Assembly (NCBI GenBank): GCA_029934215.1
Contig: JAOZMR010000151.1
Location: forward strand, 1 to 6,773
DNA from: Pontiellaceae bacterium
GTDB lineage: Bacteria > Verrucomicrobiota > Kiritimatiellia > Kiritimatiellales > Tichowtungiaceae
Direction of reading: 5' to 3'
DNA length: 6,773 nucleotides
This document shows, piece by piece, positions 6,237 to 6,773 of the stretch. A model generated the notes under the pieces. That model did not search any database and was not told the origin of the DNA. It was given only the letters and a program-made list of their open reading frames with translations. Position numbers and translations under genes: made by a program. The number at the start of each line of letters is the position of its first letter. The stretch's first letter is position 1.

Positions 6237-6648
6237 AGAATTTTCACCATTCGCTATCGCTAGAGAAACAGCCGAGGAAATCAGAGAGGCAATGAATGAA
6301 AAAGTAGCTGTTATTAATCAAAGCTTGGCGTTAAATTCATCCGCAAATGGTCGTGGTTATATTTTTATCCGTCATTTGCAACGGGTTTGAATGCAAAATT
6401 CATCTTGGCTTGAGTCCCTAAAAAGGGGGGGTTATATGCGAATTTTCTGACATGCGCGAAAAGCAAGTGAATATTTATCGGGACTTCACAGTTATAATAA
6501 TTAACAATCCAAAACAGAACGCTGTTACGAAAAAAATGAATGCTTTGAATGTCGCGTTTCGCTGGATTTTTGCGAAGGCGTATCTCTTCGGATTTCGTGC
6601 TGATCCATTGAATCAGGAAATGATCGCTTATGCGAGAAAGGAGGAATC

Positions 6649-6664
6649 GTTCCAAGGTCTGGAG
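6649..6664. repeat. Second, degenerate TTCCAA-type palindrome
   Basis: GTTCCAAGGTCTGGAG matches the palindrome at 15-30 at thirteen of sixteen positions. Only 4-bp arms (TCCA/TGGA) remain paired. It may be a diverged copy of the same small intergenic repeat; with two copies in view, chance is not excluded. Confidence 0.3.
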
Positions 6665-6678
6665 TGAGAGCAGGGGTG

Positions 6679-6708
6679 TTGAGTTTTGGCAGAGCCGATA
6701 TGTAAAAT
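6679..6708 (+). promoter_or_regulatory. Sigma-70-like promoter of the gene starting at 6736
   Basis: TTGAGT (6679-6684, four of six to consensus) is separated by 18 bases from TAAAAT (6703-6708, five of six). The predicted start of transcription, near 6715, would give a leader of about 20 bases holding the GAAGGA ribosome site at 6724-6729. Position and spacing both fit the downstream start codon well. Confidence 0.45.
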
Positions 6709-6735
6709 AAATAAATATTAAACGAAGGACTAAAA

Positions 6736-6773
6736 ATGAAGTATAAAAATAGAGTGAAATTGTGTGTTATTTT
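6736..6773 (+). CDS. Start of a gene, probably for an exported protein (cut by window end)
   Basis: Only the first twelve codons are visible: MKYKNRVKLCVI, with a partial codon after them. The basic start followed by hydrophobic residues looks like the beginning of a signal peptide or membrane anchor. The ATG at 6736 has an excellent ribosome site, GAAGGA, six bases upstream, and a plausible promoter at 6679-6708. Nothing can be said about function. Confidence 0.6.
   Translation, partial: MKYKNRVKLCVI

Larger units (their letters stand above)
6200..6678. other. Gene-poor stretch after rnhC
   Basis: No convincing gene is seen here. There is a 13-base direct duplication at 6211-6236 and a 57-codon open frame from a GTG (6217-6390, plus) without a good ribosome site. 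Two overlapping frames on opposite strands (6452-6667 plus, 71 codons; 6655-6365 minus, 96 codons) resemble nothing I know, and neither has a ribosome binding site. The sequence is more AT-rich than rnhC and may be decayed gene remnants. I see no clear terminator for rnhC and no RNA gene. Confidence 0.5.

Noticed and set aside
6365..6655. A 96-codon minus-strand frame starting at TTG
   Set aside because: It starts at a TTG with no clear ribosome site, overlaps another open frame on the opposite strand, and the product resembles nothing known.

Overview
The window looks like chromosome from a Gram-negative bacterium with moderate GC. It carries a five-gene operon on the minus strand for making and exporting an extracellular polysaccharide. 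A ribonuclease HIII gene (rnhC) diverges from it on the plus strand. Outer-membrane parts (a lipoprotein and a beta-barrel), a type-III RNase H, and short TTCCAA-type palindromes between genes fit the Verrucomicrobiota/Kiritimatiellota side of the PVC group. This placement is inference from gene content, not from a marker gene.

Layout, in the direction of transcription. Minus strand: a small secreted protein of unknown function (5106-4633); a second secreted protein with a Pro/Lys-rich spacer (4622-4014); an outer-membrane beta-barrel (3974-2859); a strong intrinsic-terminator hairpin (2822-2789); a Wzc-like bacterial tyrosine kinase and polysaccharide co-polymerase (2771-678); and a short polysaccharide-export (OPX) lipoprotein (666-76). 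Genes 1-2 and 4-5 are tightly spaced, with each downstream Shine-Dalgarno overlapping the upstream stop codon. Plus strand: rnhC (5249-6199), about 540 bases with no convincing gene, then the start of a new exported-protein gene (6736 onward) with a good promoter and ribosome binding site. Bases 1-75 are probably intergenic and contain a small palindrome.

How the genes could work together: the Wzc-like protein sits in the inner membrane, controls chain length or export through its periplasmic domain, and cycles phosphorylation on a C-terminal tyrosine cluster. The OPX lipoprotein forms the periplasmic part of the channel. It ends right after its SLBB domain, so it lacks the C-terminal helix that lets E. 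coli Wza cross the outer membrane. The beta-barrel encoded just upstream is the natural candidate for the missing outer-membrane pore. The two secreted unknowns at the head of the operon are candidate periplasmic or cell-surface accessory factors. No glycosyltransferase, flippase or polymerase gene lies in the window; if linked, they should lie beyond base 1.

The most interesting points are the terminator inside the operon, with no room for a promoter after it (possible attenuation of the kinase and OPX genes), the apparent split outer-membrane exporter, and the two unrecognised leading genes.
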